This document shows, piece after piece, positions 24,078 to 32,695 of a stretch of 38,788 nucleotides of DNA. The notes below the pieces were generated by a model. That model saw only the letters and a list, made by a program, of their open reading frames with translations, was not told the DNA's origin and did not search any database. Positions within the stretch are counted from its first letter, which is position 1; each line of letters starts with the position of its first letter. Made by a program: the position numbers and the translations under genes. Source of the stretch: Actinospica durhamensis (GTDB lineage: Bacteria > Actinomycetota > Actinomycetes > Streptomycetales > Catenulisporaceae); contig NZ_JAGSOG010000054.1 in NCBI RefSeq assembly GCF_018139695.1, forward strand, positions 1 to 38,788, given 5' to 3'.

Positions 24078-25910
24078 TCAGCGGCCCTTGCCTTCGACGC
24101 CTGCCATCAGTTCTCTGGTGTAGTCGTGCCGGGGGCTGCCGAGCACGTCCGCGGTCTCGCCCTGCTCGACGACCCGGCCCCGGTAGAGCACGTACACCCG
24201 CTGTGAGGCCTGCCGGACCACCGCCAGGTCGTGCGAGATGAACAGGACCGCGAGGCCCAGCCGCTCGCGCAGCTCGGCGATCAGGTTCAGGATCTGCGCC
24301 TGCACGGACACGTCGAGCGAGGAGACCGCCTCGTCGCACACCAGCAGATCCGGACGGGTGGCCAGGGCGCGCGCGATGGCCACCCGCTGGCGTTCGCCGC
24401 CGGACAGCGCGCGCGGACGACGGCGCGCGTAGGCGGTCGGCAGGCCGACCATCTCCAGCAGCTCGCCGACCTCGGAACGGTCCCGGCCGCCGGCCCGCAG
24501 CGCGTCGCGCAGCGCGGCGCCGATGGTCAGGCTCGGGTTGAGCGCCGAGAAGGGGTCCTGGAAGACGATCTGCGGCGGACGCGAACGCTCCCCGGACCCG
24601 CTGCCGAAGTCGACGGTGCCGGCGTCCGCGGTCTCCAGCCCGACGACGATCCGCGCCAGCGTGGTCTTGCCGGAGCCGGACTCGCCGACGACGGCCACGG
24701 ATTCCCCGGCCGCGACGTGCAGATCGACGCCCTCGAGCACCGTGTGCGTGCCGAAGGTCTTGCGCAGGCCCGCGATGGAGAGCACGGACGCGCCGGACGG
24801 GGCCGGTGTCGTCGCCGCCATCGCTTCCTCGGCGGGCGCGATCGCGTTGCCAGGCTGCGGATCCGGCTTTGGTTCCGGCTTCGGTTCCGTCTTCAGTTCC
24901 GGCTTCGGCACCCGTCCGGTGTGCAGGCAGGCGGCGAAGTGTCCGGGTGCGACGGTGACGGCTTCGGGCAGGCCGGCCCGGCACTCGTCCGTCGCCAGTT
25001 CGCACCGCGGTGCGAAGGCGCAGGCGTCGCCGACGAAGGCGAGACGCGGTACGGAGCCGGGGATGGTGGGCAGACGCTCGAGCGTCACGTCCAACGGCGG
25101 GTCACAGGCGAGCAGCCGGCCGGTATACGGGTGCGCCGGGCTGCCGGTCACCTGCGCTGCGGCGCCACGCTCGGCGATCCGTCCCGCGTACATCACCGTG
25201 ACCCGGTCGGCCCGGCCCCGGGCCAGACCGAGGTCGTGCGTGATCAGGATCAGACCCATGCTTCGCTCCCGCTGGAGCTTGCCGAGCAGGTCGAGGATTT
25301 CGCGCTGGGTCGTGACATCGAGAGCGGTCGTCGCTTCGTCCGCGATGAGCACGTCGGGTTCGGTCACCAGCGCGGCGGCGATCGCCACCCGCTGCCGCAT
25401 GCCGCCGGAGAGCTGGAACGGGTACTGCCGCGCCACCCGGGCCGGCAGCCCCACCTTGTCGAGGGCTTCGAGGACGGCCTCGGACCGCTGCGCGCGGGAG
25501 AGCCCGAGCCGCTGCAACGGCAGGGCGATCTGGTCCGCGCACCGGTGCCGGGGCGAGAGGCTGGTGAACGGATCCTGCGGCAGCAGCGTGATACGCGAGC
25601 CGCGGATGCCGCGCCACGCCCGCTCGGCCGCCTTGCCCGCCCTTCCCGTTCGGCCTGCCTTGCCCGCGGCCGCGCCGTCGAGCGAGACCGGCACTCCGCC
25701 CACGGTCAGCGAGCCACTCGCGGCCAGACCGGCCGGGAGCAGACCGGTCAGCGACCGGGCCGTGACCGACTTCCCGCTGCCCGATTCGCCCACGATCGCG
25801 ACCGTCTCGCCGAAGCCCACCTCGAGGCCGACTCCGGCCACGATCGGCCCGTGCGGCCCGAGCACGTCGAGGTCGGTAACGGTCAGCGCGGGACCGGTCG
25901 TGGCGCTCAT
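24078..25910 (-). CDS. fused oligopeptide/nickel-type ABC importer ATPase (DppD-DppF fusion)
   Basis: A 610-residue protein with two ATPase units that together drive the adjacent permeases. Unit 1 has Walker A GESGSGKS (41-48), LSGGMRQR (167-174) and DEATTALD. Its C-terminal cysteine motif has C297, C303, C310 and C328. A repetitive linker (KPELKTEPKPEPKPDPQPG, 336-354) joins unit 2, which has Walker A GESGSGKT (409-416), ALSGGERQR and CDEAVSSLD. The first unit carries a small Gly/Ala/Lys/Arg insertion at about 80-95. Peptide importers usually encode two proteins; fusions are known in actinobacteria. The ATGA start overlaps the upstream permease stop. Confidence 0.93.
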   Translation of the reverse strand: MSATTGPALTVTDLDVLGPHGPIVAGVGLEVGFGETVAIVGESGSGKSVTARSLTGLLPAGLAASGSLTVGGVPVSLDGAAAGKAGRTGRAGKAAERAWRGIRGSRITLLPQDPFTSLSPRHRCADQIALPLQRLGLSRAQRSEAVLEALDKVGLPARVARQYPFQLSGGMRQRVAIAAALVTEPDVLIADEATTALDVTTQREILDLLGKLQRERSMGLILITHDLGLARGRADRVTVMYAGRIAERGAAAQVTGSPAHPYTGRLLACDPPLDVTLERLPTIPGSVPRLAFVGDACAFAPRCELATDECRAGLPEAVTVAPGHFAACLHTGRVPKPELKTEPKPEPKPDPQPGNAIAPAEEAMAATTPAPSGASVLSIAGLRKTFGTHTVLEGVDLHVAAGESVAVVGESGSGKTTLARIVVGLETADAGTVDFGSGSGERSRPPQIVFQDPFSALNPSLTIGAALRDALRAGGRDRSEVGELLEMVGLPTAYARRRPRALSGGERQRVAIARALATRPDLLVCDEAVSSLDVSVQAQILNLIAELRERLGLAVLFISHDLAVVRQASQRVYVLYRGRVVEQGETADVLGSPRHDYTRELMAGVEGKGR

Positions 25911-26797
25911 CGGCTCGCCGCCTTCGCGTCAAGGAGCTCGAACAGCCGGTCGCCGACGACGTTGACCGCCGCCGCGGTGAGCACGATCATCACACCGGGC
26001 GCGATGATCGCGGCCGGGTTGGCGGCCAGGATGTCCTGACCGTCGGACAGCTGCCTGCCCCAGTCCGGGGATCCGGGGCCCACGCCCAGGCCCAGATAGG
26101 ACAGCGAGGACATGGCCACGATGGCGTAGGCGATGTTCAGCATGAAATTCGCGGCCGCGACCGGCACCACGTTCGGCAGGATCTGCCGGTACATGATGCG
26201 CCACGCGGGCATCCGCAGCACCCGGGCCGATTCGATGTAGGGCTGCGTCTTCTGCTCGATCACCGCGCCGCGCACCAGCCGGATGTCGGAGGGGGAGAAC
26301 AGCACGATCAGCACACCCACCGTCAGCCAGTATCCGCCCCCGACGATGCCGGCCACGACGACGGCGAGCAGCACGGCCGGCAGTGCCAGCAGCAGGTCCG
26401 CCCAGCGCGCGACCACGCCGTCGACGAATCCGCCGCGGTATCCGGCGAGGGTGCCGAAGAGCACGCCCAGCAGCATCGAGCCGAACGCGATCACCAGTGG
26501 GCCCATCAGCGCGGAACGGGTGCCGCCGAGGGTCAGTTGCACGATGTCGCGGCCGAGGTCGTCGGTGCCGAGCAGGTGTCCGGGCGTGCCGGTGCCGGTC
26601 AGGCCGAGCAGGATGTCCTGCTGCGTGGCGTTCGGCGCGACCAGGTGCGGCAGCAGCGCGCACACGGCGTCGAACACCAGGAACAGCACGGCGAGCGTGA
26701 CGCCGAGGCGTCCGCGCCCGGGCCACCGCAGCACCCGCCGAGCCCGGCGGGGTTTACCGGGCGCTGCGGCGCCCCAGGTCAGCTCAGGTGCCGTCAT
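25907..26797 (-). CDS. oligopeptide/nickel-type ABC importer permease, DppC type
   Basis: A 296-residue inner-membrane protein. A proline- and arginine-rich cytoplasmic start precedes the first helix, followed by the family segment PNATQQDILLGLTGTGTPGH and LLGTDDLGRDIVQL. The EAA-like loop (YIESARVLRMPAWRIMYRQI) is present. Overlapping ATGA junctions on both sides tie it to the DppB-type permease and the fused ATPase. The substrate may be a peptide, a metal chelate or another oligomer; the sequence does not decide. Confidence 0.92.
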   Translation of the reverse strand: MTAPELTWGAAAPGKPRRARRVLRWPGRGRLGVTLAVLFLVFDAVCALLPHLVAPNATQQDILLGLTGTGTPGHLLGTDDLGRDIVQLTLGGTRSALMGPLVIAFGSMLLGVLFGTLAGYRGGFVDGVVARWADLLLALPAVLLAVVVAGIVGGGYWLTVGVLIVLFSPSDIRLVRGAVIEQKTQPYIESARVLRMPAWRIMYRQILPNVVPVAAANFMLNIAYAIVAMSSLSYLGLGVGPGSPDWGRQLSDGQDILAANPAAIIAPGVMIVLTAAAVNVVGDRLFELLDAKAASR

Positions 26798-27780
26798 GAT
26801 CCGGCCATTTCGTGTCGGACGCGCGGGTCGAGCGCGACATAGGTGAGGTCCACCAGCAGCGCCGTGAGGGCGATCGCCGCGGCCATCAGCAGGGTGAGCG
26901 CCTGGACCACCGGCACGTCCTTGAACAGCACCGCGTCGTCGAGCAGGCTGCCGAGCCCGGGCAATGCGTAGACCTGCTCCACCAGCAGCGTCGAGCCGAA
27001 CAGGTAGGCCACCGTCAGCCCGAGGCTGGTCAGCACCGAGAGCGACGCGTTGCGCAGGATCAGCCGCAGGATCTGAACCCGCGACAGGCCCCGGGCCCGG
27101 GCGAACATCACGTAGTCCTGGTCGGCTTCCTTGATCACGGCCGTGCGGGTCAGTTTGAGTACGAACCCGCCGAGCCCGAGCGCCAGGGTCACCGCGGGCA
27201 GCAGCAGGTGGTCGAGGCGTCCGGCGAACCCGCTTCCGGTGCCGTAGACCGGGAACCAGGCGAGGTAGTCGGCGAAGACGTAGAGCAGCAGCAGCCCGAG
27301 CGCGAATGCGGGGGCGCTGACGAAGACCACTGCGATGCCCACCACGGTGCGGTCCGTCGAGGTCCCGCGCCGCATTCCGGCCAGCACGCCCGCCGGAACG
27401 CCGACCAGCACGCTGAGCACGAAGGCGAGGCCGACGACCTCGAGCGTGATCCCGAGCCGCGAGGTGATCGAGGAGGTGACCGGCTGCCCTGACTGCACCG
27501 AGGTGCCGAAGTCTCCGGTCACCGCGTGCCGCAGCCAGGTCCAGTACTGCTCCAGGAACGGCTGGTCCAAGTGGTACTCGGCCCTGATCTGAGCCAGCGC
27601 CTGCGCGCTGACCGGGCGGGTGCCGAGCAGGTTGCGCGCGATGTCGCCGGGCTCGAGGTAGAGCAGGCTGAAGATGAGCAGCGACATCACGACCAGCAGC
27701 GCCGCCGTCCCGGCCACCCGCCGCGCCAGGAACAGCGCGAGCGGGCTCAGGGTGCGTATCGACGCGCGCGGACCGCTCAT
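26794..27780 (-). CDS. oligopeptide/nickel-type ABC importer permease, DppB type
   Basis: A 328-residue membrane permease. The opening (FLARRVAGTAALLVVMSLLIF) is the usual first helix, followed by the large periplasmic segment (YHLDQPFLEQYWTWLRHAV, GDFGTS) and a C-terminal EAA-type loop (YVMFARARGLSRVQILRLIL). ATG 27780 overlaps the binding-protein stop as ATGA; upstream in-frame ATGs belong to a shadow of the binding-protein gene. It partners with the DppC-type protein. Confidence 0.92.
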   Translation of the reverse strand: MSGPRASIRTLSPLALFLARRVAGTAALLVVMSLLIFSLLYLEPGDIARNLLGTRPVSAQALAQIRAEYHLDQPFLEQYWTWLRHAVTGDFGTSVQSGQPVTSSITSRLGITLEVVGLAFVLSVLVGVPAGVLAGMRRGTSTDRTVVGIAVVFVSAPAFALGLLLLYVFADYLAWFPVYGTGSGFAGRLDHLLLPAVTLALGLGGFVLKLTRTAVIKEADQDYVMFARARGLSRVQILRLILRNASLSVLTSLGLTVAYLFGSTLLVEQVYALPGLGSLLDDAVLFKDVPVVQALTLLMAAAIALTALLVDLTYVALDPRVRHEMAGS

Positions 27781-29429
27781 GCCGCGGCGTACAGCGAGTC
27801 GGCCCACGGAGACTCGAAGGTGTAGGAGCTGAACCCGTCGACCCCGACCGTGTCGGAGAAGGCCGTGAGCGAACGCCCCCACCACAGCGGCAGGTACGGC
27901 AGGTCGGAGCCGGCCGACTGCTGCGCCTGGACGATCAGGGCGGCGCGCTTGGCCGGATCCGTCTCGGTGCCCGCCTGCTGCAGCATCGCCATGACGTTCG
28001 GGTCCGCATACCCGGCGAGGTTCGCCGCGGGCTGGTTGTAGAGCAGGTAGGTGACCAGCTCGGCCGGGTCCGGCGTGGTGTTGAAGTACCACATGTAACG
28101 CAGCGGCGCCGTGGTGTCGCCGAGGTTGTCCAGCCACTGCGACAGGGCGACCTCCTTGACCTCCAGCTCGATCCCGATCTGCTTGAGGTTCGCGGCGAGG
28201 CTGAGGGCCGCGGTGCCCAGCTGCGGGCCGGTGTTCGGGTACTGAAGTGTGGTGGAGAAGCCCTGCGGTACCGAGGACTGAGCGAGCTCCGCCTTCGCCT
28301 GCTCGATACTGAATGCGTACTGCGGCACCCCGGCGAGCTTGCGCGTCGCCTCCGCAGCCGAGTACACGCCGACGAACTGCTCGGGAGTGGAAAGTGCCGT
28401 GGCGACCTGGCCCTCACCGTGCAGCAGTTCCTTGACCACCGCGTCCCGGTCGATGCAGTGCGCGATCGCGCGGCGCACGTGCACGTCGTTCGTCGGCGAA
28501 GCACCCAGGTTGTAGACGAGTCCGACCCAGGAGCGGTCCGGCACGCTCAGCACCCGGGTCTGCGGGAGCGACTTCCACTGGGTGAGGCTCTGCAGCGGCA
28601 CGTTGAAGGACATGTCGATGGAGCCGGACTTCTCGGCCAGGTAGCGCGTGTTGTCGTCGGAGATGAAACTGATCTCGATGGCCTCGACCGGCGGCTTGCC
28701 GGCCCACCAGGTCCCGGTCGCCTCGAGTCGGACCGAGGAGTCCGCGGCGAAGCCGGCGACCCGGTACGGGCCGGTGCCGGTGAGCAGGGCGTCGGGCGTG
28801 CCGATCTGCCCGTTGTTCTTCTCCCAGTAAGCCTTCGGCGCGATGAACAGCGAACTGGCCGCGCTCGGCACCCACTCGAAGGCCTCGCTCGGAGCGCTCA
28901 GTGCGATGGTGATCTCGTTCTCGCCGGTCTGCTTGACCGACTTGACGTTGCTGAAGCTCGCCGAGGTGCTGGGCGAGGACTTCGCGCTCTGCGCCATGGT
29001 GAGCGAGTAGAGCACGTCCTCGACCGTGAGCACCGTGCCGTCGGTGAACTTCACGCCCTCTCGGATCGTGTAGACGTACGTCGAGGCGTCAGGACGGTGC
29101 CAGCTGGAGGCGACAGCCGGCTGGGTGGCGCCGGTCTTGTCGATCGAGACCAGGCCCTCCATGGTCAGCGCGGCCACGTAGTAGTTGAGGATGCCCGATT
29201 CCTGGCCCGGGTACAGGTTGCTCAGCGTGCCGGGCAGGCCGACCTTGAGGGTCTTGATGGGCTGGCCGGTGGCCTTGCCCACCTCCGAGGAGCCGGTGGA
29301 CGCGGCCGATCCCCGGCAGGCGTCGAGGAATCCGGTGAGCGAGAGCAGGGCGGCGGCGCCCGCGCCCGTCTTCAGCACGGAGCGGCGGGACGTCAGCGGG
29401 CTGCGGGCAGCGGCGCGCGAGGTGTTCAC
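27777..29429 (-). CDS. oligopeptide/nickel-type ABC importer binding lipoprotein
   Basis: A 550-residue family 5 solute-binding protein. A Tat-like signal (SRRSVLKTGAGAAALLSL) leads to a lipobox ending LDAC. The mature protein has the family order: TLKVGLPGTLSNLYPG, a WHRPDASTYVYTIREGVKFTDG region (the usual W...D....F.LR.GVKFHDG), and HVRRAIAHCIDRDAVV. GTG 29429 is chosen because GGAGG lies 5-6 bases before it; GTG 29441 would add four residues and overlap that site. It heads the importer operon. Control probably comes from the divergent TetR protein through the palindrome at 29527-29541. The ligand is unknown. Confidence 0.91.
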   Translation of the reverse strand: MNTSRAAARSPLTSRRSVLKTGAGAAALLSLTGFLDACRGSAASTGSSEVGKATGQPIKTLKVGLPGTLSNLYPGQESGILNYYVAALTMEGLVSIDKTGATQPAVASSWHRPDASTYVYTIREGVKFTDGTVLTVEDVLYSLTMAQSAKSSPSTSASFSNVKSVKQTGENEITIALSAPSEAFEWVPSAASSLFIAPKAYWEKNNGQIGTPDALLTGTGPYRVAGFAADSSVRLEATGTWWAGKPPVEAIEISFISDDNTRYLAEKSGSIDMSFNVPLQSLTQWKSLPQTRVLSVPDRSWVGLVYNLGASPTNDVHVRRAIAHCIDRDAVVKELLHGEGQVATALSTPEQFVGVYSAAEATRKLAGVPQYAFSIEQAKAELAQSSVPQGFSTTLQYPNTGPQLGTAALSLAANLKQIGIELEVKEVALSQWLDNLGDTTAPLRYMWYFNTTPDPAELVTYLLYNQPAANLAGYADPNVMAMLQQAGTETDPAKRAALIVQAQQSAGSDLPYLPLWWGRSLTAFSDTVGVDGFSSYTFESPWADSLYAAA

Positions 29430-29526
29430 ATTGGCCTCCACAGGCGGGCGGCGCGACGCTGCGTGCCCTGTACAGAAATGGCCCTACCGCTGGTGAAAGC
29501 GGCTCTGGCCCTCGGGTGCTGCAAAC

Positions 29527-29554
29527 CGTAGACTTTCTACGAATCGCTTGTCAA
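29527..29554 (-). promoter_or_regulatory. importer promoter containing a perfect palindrome (TetR operator candidate)
   Basis: CGTAGACTTTCTACG (29527-29541) is a perfect 6-3-6 inverted repeat. On the minus strand it lies just downstream of a TTGACA -35 box (29554-29549), so it covers the spacer and -10 region of the importer promoter. It is about 75 bases before the TetR start, a usual place for a TetR-family operator. Confidence 0.65.
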
Positions 29555-29616
29555 CGATGGGCGAGCAGGTGAGACGTAGATCCCGGCGGACCCCGCCGGG
29601 TGGGGAGGAGCCGAGC

Positions 29617-30381
29617 GTGGCCCAGGCGACGCGCCGCCGGATGCCGAAGCGCTCCCGCGAGCAGACCCGCGCACTGATGCTGCGGGCCGCCACGGAATTG
29701 GTGTGCGAGGGGGTGTCCGACCCCGGCGATCCCGGCGTCTCCGCGGTCCTCGCGTACGTCCAACTGACCGAAGTGGCGGCCCGGGCCACCGCGATCGTGC
29801 GCAGCGAACTGGCCGACGCGCTCGGCGCGGAGATCACCCCGATCACCACCGGGGCGATCTATCAGGTATGGCCGAACCAGAGCGACTTCCAGGCGGATCT
29901 GCTCTTCCACCTCGCCGAGCTGGACGCGGCCTCAGGGCCGGGCATCAGCGAGGTGGAACAGATCGTGCGCGAAGCCGTGGCCGCCGCGACGCCGCTGCCG
30001 GAGTTGATCGCCGCGATGATCGAGCAGTCCTTCCGGCACACCAGGGACAGCGCCGTCTTCTACGCGACGCTCAGCCTCTACCCGCGCTGCGGCAACGTCC
30101 GGGTGCGCGAAGCGCTCGCCCACGGCGACGAGCAGTTCGCGGACGCGATCCGCCCAGTCTGGCAGGCGCTGTTAGACGGCTACCGCCTGCGCCTGCGCGC
30201 GCCCTACACCGTCGACGACCTCGCGGTCTCGATCGGCGCGATCCTCGAGGGCTGCGCACTGCAGTGGCGGCGCAAGCCCGCGTGGACCGCCGACCCGCTC
30301 GGGGACCCGGACGTATCGCTGCCGACCCGGCTCGCGCAGATGGTCTTCACGCAGATGGCCGAGGCGGACGATGTGTCCTGA
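29617..30381 (+). CDS. TetR-family transcriptional regulator
   Basis: A 254-residue DNA-binding protein. Residues about 8-75 form the TetR head, with LMLRAATELV as helix 1 and TTGAIYQVWPNQSDFQADLLFHL as the recognition helix region. The head has an insertion between helices 1 and 2 (about residues 26-40, VSDPGDPGVSAVLAYVQ) that is longer than usual. The C-terminal ligand domain (about 85-254) is not recognisable beyond the fold. GTG 29617 follows GGGGAGGAG at 6 bases; earlier in-frame TTG 29548 and ATG 29557 lack ribosome binding sites. It is divergent from the importer operon, its likely target. Confidence 0.86.
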   Translation: MAQATRRRMPKRSREQTRALMLRAATELVCEGVSDPGDPGVSAVLAYVQLTEVAARATAIVRSELADALGAEITPITTGAIYQVWPNQSDFQADLLFHLAELDAASGPGISEVEQIVREAVAAATPLPELIAAMIEQSFRHTRDSAVFYATLSLYPRCGNVRVREALAHGDEQFADAIRPVWQALLDGYRLRLRAPYTVDDLAVSIGAILEGCALQWRRKPAWTADPLGDPDVSLPTRLAQMVFTQMAEADDVS

Positions 30382-30415
30382 ATGTTCTGATATAAGCGAA
30401 CGGATCGAGGCGGGC

Positions 30416-30443
30416 GCGGCGGACCAGGGGGCTGATCCGCCGC
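30416..30443. terminator. hairpin between convergent TetR and radical SAM genes
   Basis: GCGGCGGA (30416-30423) pairs perfectly with TCCGCCGC (30436-30443), and outer GGGCGC/GCGCCC bases can extend the stem. It lies between two convergent genes and may stop transcription from both sides. T-runs are missing. Confidence 0.5.
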
Positions 30444-30467
30444 GGCGCGCCCGGCACCGGCCGGGGT

Positions 30468-32456
30468 TCAGGAGTTGCGGAGCATGGACTGGCGGATCCG
30501 GCCGCCGGGGAACTCGGCGGGGGTGCGCTCTCCCGCGCCGTTGACGGCGAGGCCGACCAGCCGGTCGTCGATGGGCAGGATCAGCTTGGCCTCGACCAGG
30601 CGCCGCACCGTCTCGGTGATCTGCTCGGCGGTGGCGGTGATGCCGTAGTCGCGCTCGACCACGGCGCCCACCCGCTCCGGCCGGGGGGAACCGTCGCAGG
30701 CCAGCAGGACGGCGCGGTCCAGGCCGGTCAGGCTCCAGAAACCCTTGACGGCGCACTCGCGGGTGTCGACCACGTCCAGCTCGCCCTCCTCGTCCGCCAT
30801 GAACAGGGTCGGCGGCCGGCGGGAGTGGGCGGCGGAGGTCCAGTGCTTGACCGCCGCGAGGGTGGCCTCGACGCCCGGGTTGAGCGAGCCGTCGGGGTTG
30901 CGGCCCATCGGGTCGAGCCGGGTGCCGCTCGGATCGAGGGTGAAGAAGTACGCGAGCTCGTGCAGATCGCGCTCGGGCACCGGGTAGACGTACGCCATCG
31001 CGGTCACCGGGAACAGGGTGAGCCCGAGCTCCTGCGCCTGGGCGTGGTAGACGCTGTACCTGTGGTAAGCCAGGGGATTGAGTCCGAACGGCGCCTGCAG
31101 GTGCTCGAGCAGCGGCAGCCACTCGGCCATCTCCAGGTAGTAGTCGTCCTTCTCGCCGGGAAATCCCCACAGCAGCGACCAGGACAGCCGCATGCCCAGC
31201 TCCTTGGACCACTTCAGCAGCTGGATGTTCTGCCACCCGGCCACGCCCTTGTCCATCAGCTGCAGCACCTCGGAGTGCAGGCTCTCGATACCGGGCTGCA
31301 CCCACACGATGCCCGAGCGCACCAGCAGTTCGAGCTGCTCGTGGCTCAGGTTCGCCTTCACCTCGTAGAAGAAGCGCCAGGGCTTGTTCTCCTCGGCCAG
31401 CTGCGGCAGCAGAGTCTGGAAGTAGCGCATGTCCAGGATGTTGTCGACGACCTCGAAGCCGCTGATGCCGTGCCGGTCCCAGAGCGTCTCGATCTCCTCG
31501 CGCACCCGCTCGGCCGACTTCGACCGGTAGCCCAGGCTGCTGCCGTTGAGCCCGCAGAAGGTGCACTGGTGCTTCGCGCCCCACCAGCAGCCCCGGGAGG
31601 TCTCCAGCGGCAGGCCCGGCACGATCTGGTCGCGCAGCGGGGAGCGCTCCAGCGTCTCGAAGTAGTCGGCGTAGGTCGGCGCGGGCAGGCTGTCGAGGTT
31701 GTTGAACAGCGCCCTGGGCACCCGCTTGCCGCCGAGCAGCGTCAGCTGCCTGCGATGCCGGGGGCCGAGCACGCCCGCCGGCAGATCGGCGGTCTCGATC
31801 TCCCGGCCCTGCTTCAGCACGCGGCGGCACAGGTCGGAGACGATCCCGTCGGCCTCGCCGGAGACGACGTAGTCGACCCACGGGAAGAGCCGGTGGGTGG
31901 CCTCGCCCATGGCGGTCTCGCAGTTCGCGCCGCCCATCATGGTGATCACCTCAGGGTCGAGCTCGTGGATGCGCCGCAGCAGGGCCAGCGAGGCAGTGTG
32001 CTGCTCGAACGTGGAGGTGCAGCCGACCACGCGGGCGCCGGTGGCCAGGACCCGCCGGGCGGTCTCGTCGACGAACTCGACCGCCGCCACCCGCAGCCGC
32101 CGGAGCATCGCGACGCGGGCGACCGGGTCGCCGCCGCCGACGAACGGGTCCGTGAGGGCCTCGGCGAACAGCCGCAGGTACTCCTGCTCCTCCTGTTCCG
32201 GGCGCGGGCCGAACGCCGCGGCCGCGAAGGTCCACTCCCCGGCCAGGAAGTTCGGCGGCGTGGTCAGCGTCGCCTCGTACAGCTGCGAGCCGACCTTCTC
32301 GGCGAACCACATGCTGGCGTGGACCACCTTCGCGCGTACGCCGTCGCGCTCCAGGATGCCCTGGAGCAGGCTCAGCGCCAGTGAGGGCCGCTGGATCTCC
32401 ACATACGGCATCGACACGAAGCACACGTCGGGCGCGCCGTCGTCTGTCTTGTTCAC
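30468..32456 (-). CDS. B12-type radical SAM enzyme of the RiPP maturation family 1
   Basis: A 662-residue protein expected to modify the nearby precursor peptides. Residues about 10-215 form a B12-binding-like domain (GCTSTFEQHTASLALLRRIH, MMGGANCE). The radical SAM domain follows, with cluster ligands C290, C298 and C301 in SRGCWWGAKHQCTFCGLNG. This C-x7-C-x2-C spacing replaces the usual C-x3-C-x2-C and is typical of RiPP maturation radical SAM protein 1. The C-terminal part (about 480-662) is probably for substrate binding. Related B12 radical SAM enzymes methylate unactivated carbons; epimerisation or another reaction is possible. GTG 32456 has GGAG 7 bases upstream. The gene follows the three precursor genes on the same strand, behind a strong hairpin. 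Confidence 0.87.
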   Translation of the reverse strand: MNKTDDGAPDVCFVSMPYVEIQRPSLALSLLQGILERDGVRAKVVHASMWFAEKVGSQLYEATLTTPPNFLAGEWTFAAAAFGPRPEQEEQEYLRLFAEALTDPFVGGGDPVARVAMLRRLRVAAVEFVDETARRVLATGARVVGCTSTFEQHTASLALLRRIHELDPEVITMMGGANCETAMGEATHRLFPWVDYVVSGEADGIVSDLCRRVLKQGREIETADLPAGVLGPRHRRQLTLLGGKRVPRALFNNLDSLPAPTYADYFETLERSPLRDQIVPGLPLETSRGCWWGAKHQCTFCGLNGSSLGYRSKSAERVREEIETLWDRHGISGFEVVDNILDMRYFQTLLPQLAEENKPWRFFYEVKANLSHEQLELLVRSGIVWVQPGIESLHSEVLQLMDKGVAGWQNIQLLKWSKELGMRLSWSLLWGFPGEKDDYYLEMAEWLPLLEHLQAPFGLNPLAYHRYSVYHAQAQELGLTLFPVTAMAYVYPVPERDLHELAYFFTLDPSGTRLDPMGRNPDGSLNPGVEATLAAVKHWTSAAHSRRPPTLFMADEEGELDVVDTRECAVKGFWSLTGLDRAVLLACDGSPRPERVGAVVERDYGITATAEQITETVRRLVEAKLILPIDDRLVGLAVNGAGERTPAEFPGGRIRQSMLRNS

Positions 32457-32490
32457 GGTTGCACTCCAGTGGTCTCGGTACCGGCGGGGT

Positions 32491-32522
32491 GGGTGCCCCG
32501 GCCCGCGCGGGCCGGAGCACCC
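32491..32522 (-). other. strong hairpin between precursor genes and the radical SAM gene
   Basis: CCGGCCCGC/GCGGGCCGG (32498-32515) is perfect. After one mismatch GGGTGC (32491-32496) pairs with GCACCC (32517-32522), making a 15-bp stem with almost no loop. There is no T-run. It probably lets abundant precursor message and scarce enzyme message come from one transcript. Confidence 0.72.
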
Positions 32523-32529
32523 GGGTGGG

Positions 32530-32682
32530 TCACTTCTGGTACGTGCCCGTCCAGCTGTACGTCACCGAGACGGTGACGCTGATGGAGTCGGGGTCGGCGC
32601 TGAGCGTTCCGCTCACGGCCTCGGCGACGATGTCCGGGGCGCTGGTGTAAGCGGTGTAACCCGCCATGAGTTCTGCGGCCAT
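32530..32682 (-). CDS. RiPP precursor peptide 3 (50 residues)
   Basis: The leader AELMAGYTAYTSAPDIVAEA (residues 3-22) is nearly identical to those of the two neighbouring precursors. From residue 33 Ser/Thr occupies every odd position to 47 (S33, S35, T37, S39, T41, S43, T45, T47). Even positions hold I34, V36, V38, V40, Y42, W44, G46 and Y48. The end is QK. There is no cysteine, so no lanthionine, sactionine or thiazole can form. AAGGAG lies 5-6 bases before ATG 32682. The alternation suits dehydration of every second residue. The leader cleavage site is unknown; somewhere between residues 22 and 33 is likely. Confidence 0.86.
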   Translation of the reverse strand: MAAELMAGYTAYTSAPDIVAEAVSGTLSADPDSISVTVSVTYSWTGTYQK

Positions 32683-32695
32683 GTGAGCTCCTTAG

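Noticed and set aside
30825..32384. Long plus-strand frame opposite the radical SAM gene
   Set aside because: It is a shadow of the minus-strand gene, which has the Fe-S cysteine motif and correct codon bias.
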